Assembly (NCBI RefSeq): GCF_019431045.1
Contig: NZ_JAHXPT010000005.1
Coordinates: 156,191 to 220,190, forward strand
From: Clostridium weizhouense
GTDB lineage: Bacteria > Bacillota > Clostridia > Clostridiales > Clostridiaceae
DNA length: 64,000 nucleotides
Direction of reading: 5' to 3'
The position numbers were made by a program, and so were the translations under genes. A model generated the notes under the pieces. That model was not told the origin of the DNA, did not search any database, and saw only the letters and a list, made by a program, of their open reading frames with translations. Below, piece after piece: positions 37,108 to 46,088 of the stretch; position 1 is the stretch's first letter, and each line of letters starts with the position of its first letter.

Positions 37108-38586
37108 TTATCTAGATGGATAATAATAAAAATGTGTTGCTCTATCTGTACTATATAAAGCATCATCATTATATACATTTCTTATATGAAGTATTTTATT
37201 TCCAAACTTATCTCTTTGATTATCTACTATATATGCATACTGGTTGTCCTTCCAGCACATAAACATATAAACATGAGTATAACCATTTGTAAAAAGAATA
37301 TCCCCTGGTTTTAATTGAGTAAAATCAGTACTTGATACAAATCCTTTATCTATTAATTCTCTTTCAAGTTGATGCGTATTACATGTTTGTTCTGGTAACC
37401 ATACCCCATTTCTTCTTAACACCTCTGATAAAAAGTATACACAATTATTACTAGTTTCTCCTCCATGTAAATATATAGCTTTATTATGAACACTAACTTG
37501 ATTATTAACATTTGTCATATATTTAAATGCATTATATTGATCATTAGAATGTGAATAATTAGAATACGTATTTACAACATCCCCATTAGCTTGTACATAT
37601 GTATAATCATCAAGCCATAAATTTTTAGCTAACATACCTTCTGCATAAAATCTATATTTCTTGCCATCTATAACGCTTTCTTCTCCAGCTACCATTGTAC
37701 CATCTTCATCAAAGTAATACTTATCTTCTCCAATATTTAACCATCCAGTCTTCATAACTCCATCACTATTAAAATAATATGTTTTATTATCTATAGTTTT
37801 CCAGCCTGTTACTTTTTCACCATTTTCACTTAAATAATATTTATTAGATCCTACTGTAAGAAATCCTCTTTGCATTTCTCCATTTTCATTAAAGTAATAT
37901 GTTTTACCATTTATTAATTTCCATGTATTCTTTAATATTTCTCCTGATGTATCATAATAATACCACTTTTCTTCTATCTTATCCCAACCAATTTTTAAAT
38001 TTCCATCTTCACCAAAATTATAAGTCTTTCCATTTATCTTTTGAATTCCTGTAAGTCTTTCTCCATGTCTATCTAAGTAAGACCATTTTCCTTTTAGAAA
38101 ATACATTCCTTCATTTAATCTAATATCTTTTCCTTCAACATCTACATATGCATATTTTCCAGAAGATATCTTTTCTTCGAAATTTTTTGGTAATTCTCTA
38201 AATTTATTGTCTCCTAAATCTAAATATGTTAACTTTGTTAATTCTGTTATACTTTCTGGTACCTTATCTAATTTACAATAATTTAAATTTAAATACTCTA
38301 AATTCTTTAATAAGCTTATAGTTTCTGGTATTTCTCCTTCTAGTCTCTTATAATGCAAATCAATCTTTTTGATTTTAAGAAAATCTTGTTCTGTAAGATC
38401 TCTTAAATCTTTATGTAATTGCTCTGCTACCTCCATATTAAGCCAATTTCTTTCAGCTTCAAATTTATCTTGTTCAGAAATCTCAACTTCTGAGCTTGTA
38501 CTTTTATCATAAGCAAATGCAGGTATACTATTACTACATATTGCAATTAACGCAATCGCTCCTATTTTGACTATTTTTTTATTCAT
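37108..38586 (-). CDS. Secreted LRR, cell-wall-binding-repeat and amidase-like protein
   Basis: 492 residues. Signal peptide 1-25 (ends IPAFA). Leucine-rich repeats about 75-135 (LKNLEYLNLNYCKLDKVPES, LTKLTYLDLGDNKFRELP). Eight or so cell-wall-binding (choline-binding-like) repeats about 160-345 (for example GWKTIDNKTYYFNSDGVMK). C-terminal about 365-492 resembles an NlpC/P60/CHAP-type amidase: NNCVYFLSEVLR (Cys), then LKPGDILFTNGYTHVYMF (His). It should be exported, bind teichoic-acid or peptidoglycan decorations and possibly cleave wall peptides. ATG with AAGGGGG upstream. First gene of a pair with the M42 peptidase. Confidence 0.82.
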   Translation of the reverse strand: MNKKIVKIGAIALIAICSNSIPAFAYDKSTSSEVEISEQDKFEAERNWLNMEVAEQLHKDLRDLTEQDFLKIKKIDLHYKRLEGEIPETISLLKNLEYLNLNYCKLDKVPESITELTKLTYLDLGDNKFRELPKNFEEKISSGKYAYVDVEGKDIRLNEGMYFLKGKWSYLDRHGERLTGIQKINGKTYNFGEDGNLKIGWDKIEEKWYYYDTSGEILKNTWKLINGKTYYFNENGEMQRGFLTVGSNKYYLSENGEKVTGWKTIDNKTYYFNSDGVMKTGWLNIGEDKYYFDEDGTMVAGEESVIDGKKYRFYAEGMLAKNLWLDDYTYVQANGDVVNTYSNYSHSNDQYNAFKYMTNVNNQVSVHNKAIYLHGGETSNNCVYFLSEVLRRNGVWLPEQTCNTHQLERELIDKGFVSSTDFTQLKPGDILFTNGYTHVYMFMCWKDNQYAYIVDNQRDKFGNKILHIRNVYNDDALYSTDRATHFYYYPSR

Positions 38587-38889
38587 TGTAAAATTCCCCC
38601 TTATTATGTCTAATAAATTGTACCATTTAATAATACATTTAACAAACTCAAAAAAATGTCCTAAATTTACAAAAAAAGTGAATTAAACGAATTTTTATTG
38701 TAAATTTGTTTAATATTTATAATCATTTCTTTTTTATATCATGTAAGTTACAATATAATAATACAAATATTTATCTAATTTATAACATTACTAATATATT
38801 TTAGTGTAAAATATATTAAATAAGTTATTATGAATTAAATATAGATAATAACTTATTATATAAAGCAAATTAAGGAAGTGAAATTTAAC

Positions 38890-39531
38890 ATGAGTAAATT
38901 AAAAAAATCTAACATATTTTTAGGAACTATATTCTTTATAATTGTAGCTTTAAGTGCAACTTACTATATAAGTTTTTATCCTAAAACTGAGGTTAAAAGT
39001 ATAAATTCTTCATCAAATTTTAATGAAAAACTTTTATTAGATAAATTAACTACAAATCATCTAAATCTTTCATCTAAAGAAATATCTTTAGAAACTTCTT
39101 TAACTCTTTCTGAAGATGATTTAACTGATTTATTTATTAGCTTAATTAAAGATAGCAATAATAAAATATCAGATACGTTAACTGGCTTAAAAGTGGATAT
39201 AAATGATAATAAAATAAATATTCTATTTCATTTAAAATATAATGGAATTCCTATTGAAGGTAATATGATTTTTACTGGAAAATTAATAGATAACAAATGT
39301 ACTTTCCACTATGAAAGTGGACATTTAGGCTTCATAAATATAAATAAAAATTTGGTCTTTTCAAGATTAAAATCTAATGAATTTATATATATTGATAAAA
39401 ATTCTGGAGATATTATCTTAGCTAATAATTTTAAAGGTATAGAAATTAAAAACTTTAAAGTAAACAATAATGAAATTATTATTGATGTCAAAGGAACTCT
39501 TACTTTAGATGATTTAAAGAAATTACGATAA
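38890..39531 (+). CDS. Membrane-anchored protein, possibly YpmS/DUF2140-like
   Basis: 213 residues from ATG at 38890; an upstream in-frame GTG at 38878 is rejected because the AAGGAAG site sits right against it. An N-terminal transmembrane segment (about 9-28) is followed by an extracytoplasmic domain (LTLSEDDLTDLFISLIKD, LKVDINDNKINILFHLKYNG, IPIEGNMIFTGKLIDNKC, LTLDDLKKL) that resembles the lipid-binding-like DUF2140 of Bacillus YpmS. That match is from memory and tentative. Monocistronic with a terminator. Confidence 0.6.
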   Translation: MSKLKKSNIFLGTIFFIIVALSATYYISFYPKTEVKSINSSSNFNEKLLLDKLTTNHLNLSSKEISLETSLTLSEDDLTDLFISLIKDSNNKISDTLTGLKVDINDNKINILFHLKYNGIPIEGNMIFTGKLIDNKCTFHYESGHLGFININKNLVFSRLKSNEFIYIDKNSGDIILANNFKGIEIKNFKVNNNEIIIDVKGTLTLDDLKKLR

Positions 39532-39550
39532 TTTAAAAATCATTGTATAA

Positions 39551-39582
39551 AAATAGAGACATATCTAACAATGTCTCTATTT
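39551..39582 (+). terminator. Terminator of the 38890 gene
   Basis: AAATAGAGACAT (39551-39562) pairs perfectly with ATGTCTCTATTT (39571-39582). Confidence 0.75.
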
Positions 39583-39602
39583 TAGTACTTTTTTAATTTT
39601 TA

Positions 39603-39660
39603 GATTATGTTTAAAAAAAGTGTTAATATTGTAGTATAAATATCCACTTAAAACATAGTC
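39603..39660. mobile_element. Hairpin element, copy 4, short form
   Basis: TTATGTTTAAAAAAAGTGTTAATATTGTAGTATAA is the left end and CACTTAAAACATAG the right end; the interior is deleted (about 58 bp). It abuts the leuA stop codon. Possible degraded flanking duplication (AATTTTTA versus TATTTTTT). Confidence 0.7.
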
Positions 39661-41333
39661 TATTTTTTTGAATATAGACGGTTAAGAGCACTAAATATTG
39701 ATTTTATTGAAGCTCTTGTAATATTGCTATTAACACCTACACCAAAAGTTTTTTCATGTGTATCATTTCTTTCCATATACACGTATGCAGCAGCTTTTGC
39801 CTCTGATCCAGTACTTAAAGCATGCTCTTTATAATCTATTATTCTAGTATCTATTAATTTACTTGAAACTAAAGCTCTTTTTAATGAATCTATTGGTCCA
39901 TTGCCAAAGCCTTGAAGTTTAAATTCATCCCCTTTGTATATCAATAATACATCAACCTTAGTATTTTCTTTGGAATCTTCAGCATCTATATCAGTAATTA
40001 TACAACTAACTAACTTAAATGGTTTTTCAATATCTAAGTATTCCTTAGTGAATTGTTCCATTATTTCATCAGGTGCAATTTCACCTTTTTCTTCTGATAA
40101 CTTTTGTATTATATCTGAAAACTCTTTTTGCATCATTTTAGGAAGCTTAAATCCAAAGCAATGATCCATAACAAAAGCAACTCCACCTTTACCAGATTGA
40201 CTATTTATTCTAACTAAAGCTTCATATTCTCTTCCTAAATCACTTGGATCAACTGGCAAATATGGAACTTCCCATATGTTGTTTTCTCTTTCCTTATACT
40301 TGTCCATGCCTTTATTAATAGCATCTTGATGTGAGCCTGAAAAAGCTGTAAAGACAAGTTTTCCCGCATATGGATGTCTTACATGTACTGGAATTTTAAC
40401 GCATCTCTCACATACATCAATAATCTCATTGACATTTTCTATATTTAAATTTGGATTAACTCCATGTGAAAACATATTATATGCTATATTTAAAATATCA
40501 ACATTTCCTGTTCTTTCTCCATTTCCAAATAAAGTTCCTTCAACCCTATCTGCTCCTGCTAAAAGAGCTAATTCTGCATCTGCAACTCCAGTTCCCCTAT
40601 CATTATGAGGATGTACACTTACAATGATTCTTTCCCTATCTTTAAAATTTCTACACATCCATTCTATTTGATCTGCAAATATATTAGGAGTGTCCATTTG
40701 TACTGTTGATGGAAGATTTATAATTATTTTTTTATCTTTACTGGCTTCCCATACATCTGCCACCGCTTCACATATTTCTAAAGCATATTCCACTTCTGTG
40801 CCAGTAAAACTTTCTGGAGAATATTCTAGTAATATCTCTCCATCAAAATTTTTAGAATACTCTTTTACTAATTCAGTTCCCTCTACAGCAATTTTTTTAA
40901 TCTCTTCTTTACTCATATTAAAAACAACATCTCTTTGAAGTACTGATGTTGAATTGTATATATGAACAATAGCTTTTTTTAGCCCCTTTAGTGATTCAAA
41001 AGTTTTAGTTATTAAATGAGGTCTAGCCTGTGTTAAAACTTGTAATACAACATCATCTGGCACATGATTTTCATCAATTAATCTTCTTAAAAAATCATAT
41101 TCTATTTGAGATGCTGATGGAAAACCTACCTCAATCTCCTTAAAACCAAGTTTTACAAGTAATTTAAACATTTCTAATTTTTCATCTACCGTCATTGGAT
41201 TTATAAGAGCTTGGTTTCCATCTCTTAAATCAACACTACACCAGATAGGTGACTTCTTTATTTCGTTATTAGGCCATTTTCTATTTTCCAACTTAACTGT
41301 TTCAAATCTTTTATATTTTTTATAATTTAACAT
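39660..41333 (-). CDS. leuA: 2-isopropylmalate synthase, LeuA type 2
   Basis: 557 residues, the length of the fungal/actinobacterial type 2 branch. Makes 2-isopropylmalate from 2-oxoisovalerate and acetyl-CoA, first step of leucine synthesis. Motifs: WCSVDLRDGNQALINPM (metal Asp), EIEVGFPSASQIEYDF, SVHPHNDRGTGVADAEL (HxH), GNGERTGNVD; the regulatory LeuA dimer domain follows from about 425 to the end (SEAKAAAYVYMER, ITRASIKSIFSALNRLYSKK). The start at 41333 has GGGGAG 8 nt upstream and is preferred over an upstream in-frame ATG. No leuBCD nearby and no T-box leader seen. Confidence 0.93.
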   Translation of the reverse strand: MLNYKKYKRFETVKLENRKWPNNEIKKSPIWCSVDLRDGNQALINPMTVDEKLEMFKLLVKLGFKEIEVGFPSASQIEYDFLRRLIDENHVPDDVVLQVLTQARPHLITKTFESLKGLKKAIVHIYNSTSVLQRDVVFNMSKEEIKKIAVEGTELVKEYSKNFDGEILLEYSPESFTGTEVEYALEICEAVADVWEASKDKKIIINLPSTVQMDTPNIFADQIEWMCRNFKDRERIIVSVHPHNDRGTGVADAELALLAGADRVEGTLFGNGERTGNVDILNIAYNMFSHGVNPNLNIENVNEIIDVCERCVKIPVHVRHPYAGKLVFTAFSGSHQDAINKGMDKYKERENNIWEVPYLPVDPSDLGREYEALVRINSQSGKGGVAFVMDHCFGFKLPKMMQKEFSDIIQKLSEEKGEIAPDEIMEQFTKEYLDIEKPFKLVSCIITDIDAEDSKENTKVDVLLIYKGDEFKLQGFGNGPIDSLKRALVSSKLIDTRIIDYKEHALSTGSEAKAAAYVYMERNDTHEKTFGVGVNSNITRASIKSIFSALNRLYSKK

Positions 41334-41366
41334 TTTATCATCTCCCCAAATTAAATAAGTGTTATA

Positions 41367-41425
41367 AGGCATATGAATAAAAATAATGAGTACAAAATAC
41401 CCTAATTATTTTTTTGATTATGCCT
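41367..41425. repeat. Family B foldback repeat, short copy upstream of leuA
   Basis: AGGCATATGAATAAAAATAA (from 41367) is the imperfect inverse of ATTATTTTTTTGATTATGCCT (to 41425); the core AAAATACCCT is shared with the copy at 35.7 kb. It lies in the 5' leader of leuA. The rest of 41426-41752 is AT-rich spacer. Confidence 0.55.
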
Positions 41426-41752
41426 AAAATATAAATCAATTTAAAAACAGAGAAGCAGTCCCTCAATTATTCCATATATTTTTATAATAAATATAATTTT
41501 TTTGTCTACTTTCTTAACCCCACCTAAATCACCTCTTTAATATTATTTTTTAATTACAAATAACTTACATATAATAATAATTAGAATTATCTTACCATAT
41601 TTTTAACTATATGTAAAATAAATATGACTTTTATTATATGTTTTATTAATTATTTTAATATATTTTTATTTATTTGTTAATAGACCTATTTTTTAGTCAT
41701 TTTTGATTAATAAGAATATACTATATTAAATCAATGTTTTTTGGAGTACGAT

Positions 41753-42376
41753 ATGGAATTTTTTTCTCCATTATTACTATCAATTTCATCAAACTTAGAT
41801 ACTTTTAGAATTTCAAACTTTCAAGGAATAAAAAAGATACCTATTAGCAAATTTCAAATTATAATCATTTCAATTATTACAACAATTTCAACATTTTGTT
41901 CGATGTATTTAGGAGTTTTTATTAAAAAGTTTTTATTAAATGAAATTTTAGTTTTGTTTGGATGTGTTGTCTTAATATTTATAGGGATTTACTTCTTTGT
42001 AGAATATATAAGAATGCAAAAAAAGAGTTTAGGAAAAGATACTTATTATTATGTAGAAAATACATCTAACTTTAGTGTTATTTTAAACGAAGGAGATTTT
42101 TCTAAAGTTGCTAATTCCAACAATATAAGTTTTAAAAACTCTCTATTATTGTCACTAAATCTTTCAAAAAATAATTTAGGATTTGGCATTTTAGGAGGAC
42201 TTATTGGAATAAATATACCTATTAGTGTTTTCTTTAATTTTATAATTACTATATTATCTATTATTGTCGGAGAATATTTAAGTAAAACTTCTTTTTCAAA
42301 ATTCATTACTAAATACTCTTACTTGATATGTGGATTTACAGTAATTATTCTAGGAGTTTATCAATATTTTGTATAA
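41753..42376 (+). CDS. YtaF/MntP-like membrane protein
   Basis: 207 residues, six membrane segments in two inverted halves. N-terminal LLLSISSNLDTFRISNFQGI and C-terminal LLSLNLSKNNLGFGILGGLI correspond to the two repeats of the MntP/YtaF family, with an Asn-Asp pair in the first and Asn-Asn in the second. Bacillus YtaF is a sporulation membrane protein; MntP exports manganese. Which applies here cannot be decided. The ATG at 41753 has TTGGAG 6 nt upstream and is chosen over a TTG at 41741. Confidence 0.75.
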   Translation: MEFFSPLLLSISSNLDTFRISNFQGIKKIPISKFQIIIISIITTISTFCSMYLGVFIKKFLLNEILVLFGCVVLIFIGIYFFVEYIRMQKKSLGKDTYYYVENTSNFSVILNEGDFSKVANSNNISFKNSLLLSLNLSKNNLGFGILGGLIGINIPISVFFNFIITILSIIVGEYLSKTSFSKFITKYSYLICGFTVIILGVYQYFV

Positions 42377-42578
42377 AATAATTAAATTATATTTACTAGT
42401 ATGAATTTTAAACTAAAAATCTATTAACTTTTCTAATATCTAAGTTTCAATAAAGTTTATTAATTTATATAAATCTTAAAAAATTTATAAATGATATAAC
42501 TTACCACTACAATTATAAATTTATATAAAAATTTATAATATGTATGCTTATAACTAGATATTATTAATTAAGTCACAA

Positions 42579-42625
42579 AAAAAGTTTAGACTTAACTAAA
42601 AATACCAGTTAAGTCTAAACTTTTT
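42579..42625. terminator. Strong terminator, convergent pair
   Basis: AAAAAGTTTAGACTTAACT (42579-42597) pairs perfectly with AGTTAAGTCTAAACTTTTT (42607-42625), T-rich on both strands. Confidence 0.85.
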
Positions 42626-42641
42626 AATGTTTTAAACTATG

Positions 42642-42818
42642 TTAGTCTTTATAATTTGATAAAGAACTACATGCACTATTAAGATTATTAATAGCATTTT
42701 GAATTACATCTTTATTTTGTTGTTTTTCTGCCTTATTCATAGCTTGTTGTAATGAATTTACAGCAGTTTGAACAGTACCCATTCCTTGATTTACAAAATC
42801 TTGTGCTTTTCCTGCCAT
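42642..42818 (-). CDS. Small helical protein, 58 residues
   Basis: Encodes MAGKAQDFVNQGMGTVQTAV followed by SLQQAMNKAEKQQNKDVIQN and a second helix ending SACSSLSNYKD. The start is fixed by AAAGGAGG 8 nt before the ATG at 42818; longer readings lack a site. Size and heptad-like pattern recall DUF1657-type small spore or stress proteins of Firmicutes, but the resemblance is weak. Two amphipathic helices, no membrane segment. Strong terminator after the stop suggests a well-expressed monocistronic gene. Confidence 0.65.
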   Translation of the reverse strand: MAGKAQDFVNQGMGTVQTAVNSLQQAMNKAEKQQNKDVIQNAINNLNSACSSLSNYKD

Positions 42819-43089
42819 ATTGATTACCTCCTTTAAAATTATTACCCTATTATATTGTCCTATTGAAATAAGTTTATTCAAAATTTTTAACTTAACAAAT
42901 AAAACCATTAATTATTTATACTTATCTTACTTTTTTCATAAAAAAACACTTTATAATTAAGTTTAATTTAAACATTTAAATAAATATAAAAATTATTAAT
43001 ACTATAATTAATATTAAACTTATGAAATTTAATACCATAAATAATTTTCTTATTTATTAATTCTTCATGATTGTCAGATTCAATAATTC

Positions 43090-43413
43090 TTCGATCTTAT
43101 CACAAATACTATGCATACAACCTTTAATCCTATAAATCTTAAGTGAAATGCTATGGTTTCCCAAATTGTTTCAGTATCCAACCTATTCTTGACATAAGTT
43201 TTCCAGTATTCATATCATCAAAATATTTGAATTCTAAATCCTGTATATGAGTAAATAAATCATCTTTTATTTCTTCATGAACCTTACTACTAGCTATATC
43301 ATAAATATATTCCTTAACATATACTAATAAAACCCTTAATATTGTTATTGCTAAAAGTATTAATATAATAGGTTTAACTATTTCGTTATGGTCTAAAACT
43401 ATATTTATACTTT
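43090..43413 (-). pseudogene. Remnant of an ABC exporter transmembrane domain
   Basis: The minus strand reads VLDHNEIVKPIILILLAITI, then VYVKEYIYDIASSKVHEEIK and LEFKYFDDMNTGKLMSRIG, the conserved part of type I exporter membrane domains. A frameshift near 43185 then continues DTETIWETIAFHLR before stopping. The N-terminus, rest of the membrane domain and the ATPase are missing. Clearly a decayed ABC gene; substrate unknown. Confidence 0.7.
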
Positions 43414-43719
43414 AAAACATACAATATATTAGATTTATTTGTAACTTTATTAATTACGTCACTTATTTTACTTGACTTGTGTACTAAATTGAGTAATTTT
43501 ACCAACTGGCTTAAAATCAAGGTTTATTAAATATCAAATAATAGATTTCAGATATACTCTACTCAATCCTTTGTATAAATTTGGTTTATTTTTCAAATAT
43601 AACAAGTTAAAATCTATTTAATTCTAAAATTTATGCTTAAAAATAATAGAATGTTGGCTTTTTGGAACATATATCCAAATCACTGCACAAGTATAGTTAT
43701 TTTAATAAACTTTAAGCTT

Positions 43720-43764
43720 TAACATTTTTAATTATTCTTATTATATAAAACATAATGACAAGTT
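43720..43764 (-). repeat. Duplicate of the 3' end of the 44558-44992 gene
   Basis: TTTTTAATTATTCTTATTATATAAAACATAATGACA here matches 44555-44590 with one change. In the intact gene this encodes the C-terminal tail. The copy therefore marks a deleted or rearranged paralogue. The remainder of 43414-43840 holds no recognisable gene. Confidence 0.6.
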
Positions 43765-43840
43765 AAATTTATAAAACTTTTAAAATATATTCCATTTATG
43801 ATATAATGTGATGGTATATTTTTGAAAGGAGAACTAACAA

Positions 43841-44425
43841 ATGACACCAGAAATGACACCAGAAGGAAAAATTATACTTATTATTATACCATTCATTATA
43901 ATAGCATTTATTGCAACTTTTTTAATCTTTGTTAAAAAACGTAGAGATGCAATAATAAACAGTTCTGAAAAAATTGATTATCTAAGCCAAATTAAAGCCA
44001 TAATTGCAAAAGTAACAGAAAATAGTTATACATATGAAATTATTGCAGCACAAACATTACAAAATACTACTGATATGTTAAAAGAGGGTCTAAAAGATGA
44101 TGCTATACGTCTATTAACTGGTTATAGACATTTTTCTCATTATGAAAGTACAAGCTTTTTCATTATATTTGGTAATGATGAAATGTACTTTGTACCATAT
44201 GAATTTGGTAAAGAAATTAATGTCGAATATGATGCAAGAATTCGAATCACTCATAATGACATAAAAAAGCTTAAAATTAATAAGACTGCTGATGAAATTA
44301 AGATAGCTTTAAAAAATAAAAGTTCATTTTATTTTAATACTAGAGAATTATATTATTGTAATATTCTTAGCCAAGAATCTTTTAAAACATTTATTTTGGC
44401 CTTATCACAAAAAATTAATAATTAA
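43841..44425 (+). CDS. Single-pass membrane protein, unknown
   Basis: 194 residues. A transmembrane segment at about 10-31 is followed by a basic stop-transfer KKRRDAI and a cytoplasmic domain (about 45-194) with YEIIAAQTLQNTTDMLKEGL, FFIIFGNDEMYFVPYEFGKE and a C-terminal EIKIALKNKSSFYFNTREL resembling a PH-like beta fold. No named family. ATG with AAAGGAG 8 nt upstream. Strong terminator after the gene. Confidence 0.65.
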   Translation: MTPEMTPEGKIILIIIPFIIIAFIATFLIFVKKRRDAIINSSEKIDYLSQIKAIIAKVTENSYTYEIIAAQTLQNTTDMLKEGLKDDAIRLLTGYRHFSHYESTSFFIIFGNDEMYFVPYEFGKEINVEYDARIRITHNDIKKLKINKTADEIKIALKNKSSFYFNTRELYYCNILSQESFKTFILALSQKINN

Positions 44426-44466
44426 TTTATAATAAAATAAACAAAAAGCATATTCAATTCGATAAA

Positions 44467-44517
44467 AAACTCCTTCTTGTAATAATTAAGATAACAAATT
44501 ATTACAAGAAGGAGTTT
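44467..44517 (+). terminator. Terminator of the 43841 gene
   Basis: Perfect 20-21-bp stem AAACTCCTTCTTGTAATAAT / ATTATTACAAGAAGGAGTTT with T-rich flank (44518 onward). Confidence 0.85.
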
Positions 44518-44557
44518 ATTTTATTCAGTTTACACAAAATTATTTACAGAGCTATTT

Positions 44558-44992
44558 TTAATTATTCCTATTATATAAAACATAATGACAATAAAATTCA
44601 ATTTTTTTACTATAAAGAATATAGAGCATAGATGAAATCTGAAAAAATACCATAAATACTAAACAGTAACTTATAAATGTAACAATAATACTACTATCAG
44701 ACAGACTAAAAACTTCAACTATAGATTTAATTCCTCCTAGTAAAGGCAGTATAGCAATTTGCTTTTTTCCATTTTTGATAATATGTAAAAAGACACATAT
44801 TACACCTATTTCTATAACTAATTTTATGGCATTTCCTCTCATATCTTCTTCCCCCATAATTGACAATATAACACAAAATAAAATCATTATAACTCTAAAA
44901 CCTATTAATACAGCTTGTATAATATCTAAAATCTTTCTACTTTTAGTAATTAATTCTGGTTCCGGTAGATTCTCATTAAATTTATCTTCCAT
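44558..44992 (-). CDS. Small integral membrane protein, unknown
   Basis: 144 residues with about four hydrophobic segments (about 23-45, 52-72, 80-98, 101-127) between an acidic N-terminus (MEDKFNENLPEPELITKSRK) and an aromatic tail (CHYVLYNRNN). The ATG at 44992 has AAGGAG 8 nt upstream. No family recognised. Its last codons and the downstream TTTACAGAGCTAT are duplicated nearby (43.72 kb; 45.0 kb), so this locus has been rearranged. Confidence 0.6.
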   Translation of the reverse strand: MEDKFNENLPEPELITKSRKILDIIQAVLIGFRVIMILFCVILSIMGEEDMRGNAIKLVIEIGVICVFLHIIKNGKKQIAILPLLGGIKSIVEVFSLSDSSIIVTFISYCLVFMVFFQISSMLYILYSKKIEFYCHYVLYNRNN

Positions 44993-45018
44993 AATTATCT
45001 CCTTATATTTACAGAGCT

Positions 45019-45046
45019 ATCACAAAAACTGGTCAAAGTTTGTGAT
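45019..45046. repeat. Hairpin upstream of the 44992 gene
   Basis: ATCACAAA and TTTGTGAT flank a 12-nt loop (about 45019-45046) close to the start of the small membrane protein gene; a T-run follows on the plus strand. Could be a stray terminator or part of the leader. 45047-45350 contains no gene I would defend. Confidence 0.35.
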
Positions 45047-45352
45047 TACTCTTTTTTATTAATTTAATTTTGATCCGATTCTTCTAACTTTTTACTCATA
45101 AATTACTTCATATATTTTACATTAATTACTAATAAAAATTTCTATTAATATTGAATATTATCCTACATAAAAACTATTATTTTCATCTTTTTTACAGTTA
45201 TATCTGTTATTATCGTCTAATTTATGGGTATCTTTACTTAAATTATATTTAAGGGGATAAAATGGTTAGAATTGTATTGCAGCTAAAAATAAGCAGAAAT
45301 GAAAAAGTACCTAAGATAAATACATTCTAAATGTTGCTAAAATGATAATAAA

Positions 45353-45418
45353 AAAACACTCCATTAAGTAAACTTTATAACAGTACTTCTACTGTATTAC
45401 TTAACCAGAGTGCAGTTT
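45353..45418 (-). terminator. Terminator of the DUF5673-like gene
   Basis: On the minus strand ACTCTGGTTAAGTA pairs with TACTTAATGGAGT, enclosing an inner hairpin ACAGTAGAAGTACTGT, and TTTTTTT follows. Confidence 0.7.
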
Positions 45419-45472
45419 ATTTTAAATGATATCTATAAATACTTATTAGTAAGAATTTATAGTCATAGTATA

Positions 45473-45973
45473 TTATAAAGTAATGTTTTTTTGTATTACT
45501 TCATCTACTATTAATTTAAATTCCTCTTTTATAGTCATTTCAATATTTTTATGAGTTTTTAAAAATGCATTTGCTTTAAATTGAATTGTATTTGATGATA
45601 TCCAATTATAACTCTTAATTTTAGACCATTTATAAAAATAACCACATTTATATATTCCATTTTCTCTTATTTCTAAACTTCTTAATGCTTTTATTATATT
45701 TGAGATTGAAAATTCTATCCAAAATATATCTGTTAAAACATTATAAATAATATGATTTTTCTCATAACTAATATAAAAACTTATATTAGACAAGAGTAAT
45801 ATAAACCATATTATTAACATCACAATCCAGAAAATAGTTAACTTCTTGTTTTTTTTTACTTTTATAACACATTTTCCATGATGGTATGCTGCATATAAAT
45901 CTGTTAATAATAAACCTGTTACAAAAATAATTAGTATTATAGAAAAAATTGTCCCTAAAGAAAAGTAATTCAA
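45473..45973 (-). CDS. Membrane protein with DUF5673-like C-terminus
   Basis: 166 residues from a TTG with AAAGGCGGTG about 6 nt upstream. Three hydrophobic segments (about 7-27, 45-68, 78-92) precede a cytoplasmic domain with EIRENGIYKCGYFYKWSKIK and SYNWISSNTIQFKA, the pattern of DUF5673 proteins. Function unknown. Named from memory of that family, so moderate confidence. A short hairpin element sits just upstream of the start. Confidence 0.6.
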   Translation of the reverse strand: MNYFSLGTIFSIILIIFVTGLLLTDLYAAYHHGKCVIKVKKNKKLTIFWIVMLIIWFILLLSNISFYISYEKNHIIYNVLTDIFWIEFSISNIIKALRSLEIRENGIYKCGYFYKWSKIKSYNWISSNTIQFKANAFLKTHKNIEMTIKEEFKLIVDEVIQKNITL

Positions 45974-45996
45974 TCACTTCACCGCCTTTTAAATTA

Positions 45997-46037
45997 TGCT
46001 ATGTTTTAAGTGAATGTTGATATTTTAAAACATAGCT
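45997..46037. mobile_element. Hairpin element, copy 5, minimal 41 bp
   Basis: Reduced to the two ends: GCTATGTTTTAAGTGAATGT and TGATATTTTAAAACATAGC. The flanks TTAAATTA (45989-45996) and TTAAGTTA (46038-46045) match at 7 of 8 positions, again two bases away from the CTATG ends. Confidence 0.75.
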
Positions 46038-46088
46038 TTAAGTTAAATGTATTTACTTGCAAATATGATCAAATTATAACATATTTAT

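Noticed and set aside
41334..41752. T-box or leucine-responsive leader ahead of leuA
   Set aside because: No specifier loop, AG-bulge or the conserved TGGNACC-type T-box sequence; only a foldback repeat is present.
45262..45330. 22-codon frame with AAGGGG ribosome binding site (MVRIVLQLKISRNEKVPKIN...)
   Set aside because: Very short, no recognised pattern, and in a rearranged spacer; support is too weak for a gene.
45786..45977. Alternative GTG-started frame at the start of the DUF5673-like gene
   Set aside because: The 166-residue frame from the neighbouring TTG carries the recognisable domain; the alternative is short and has no family features.
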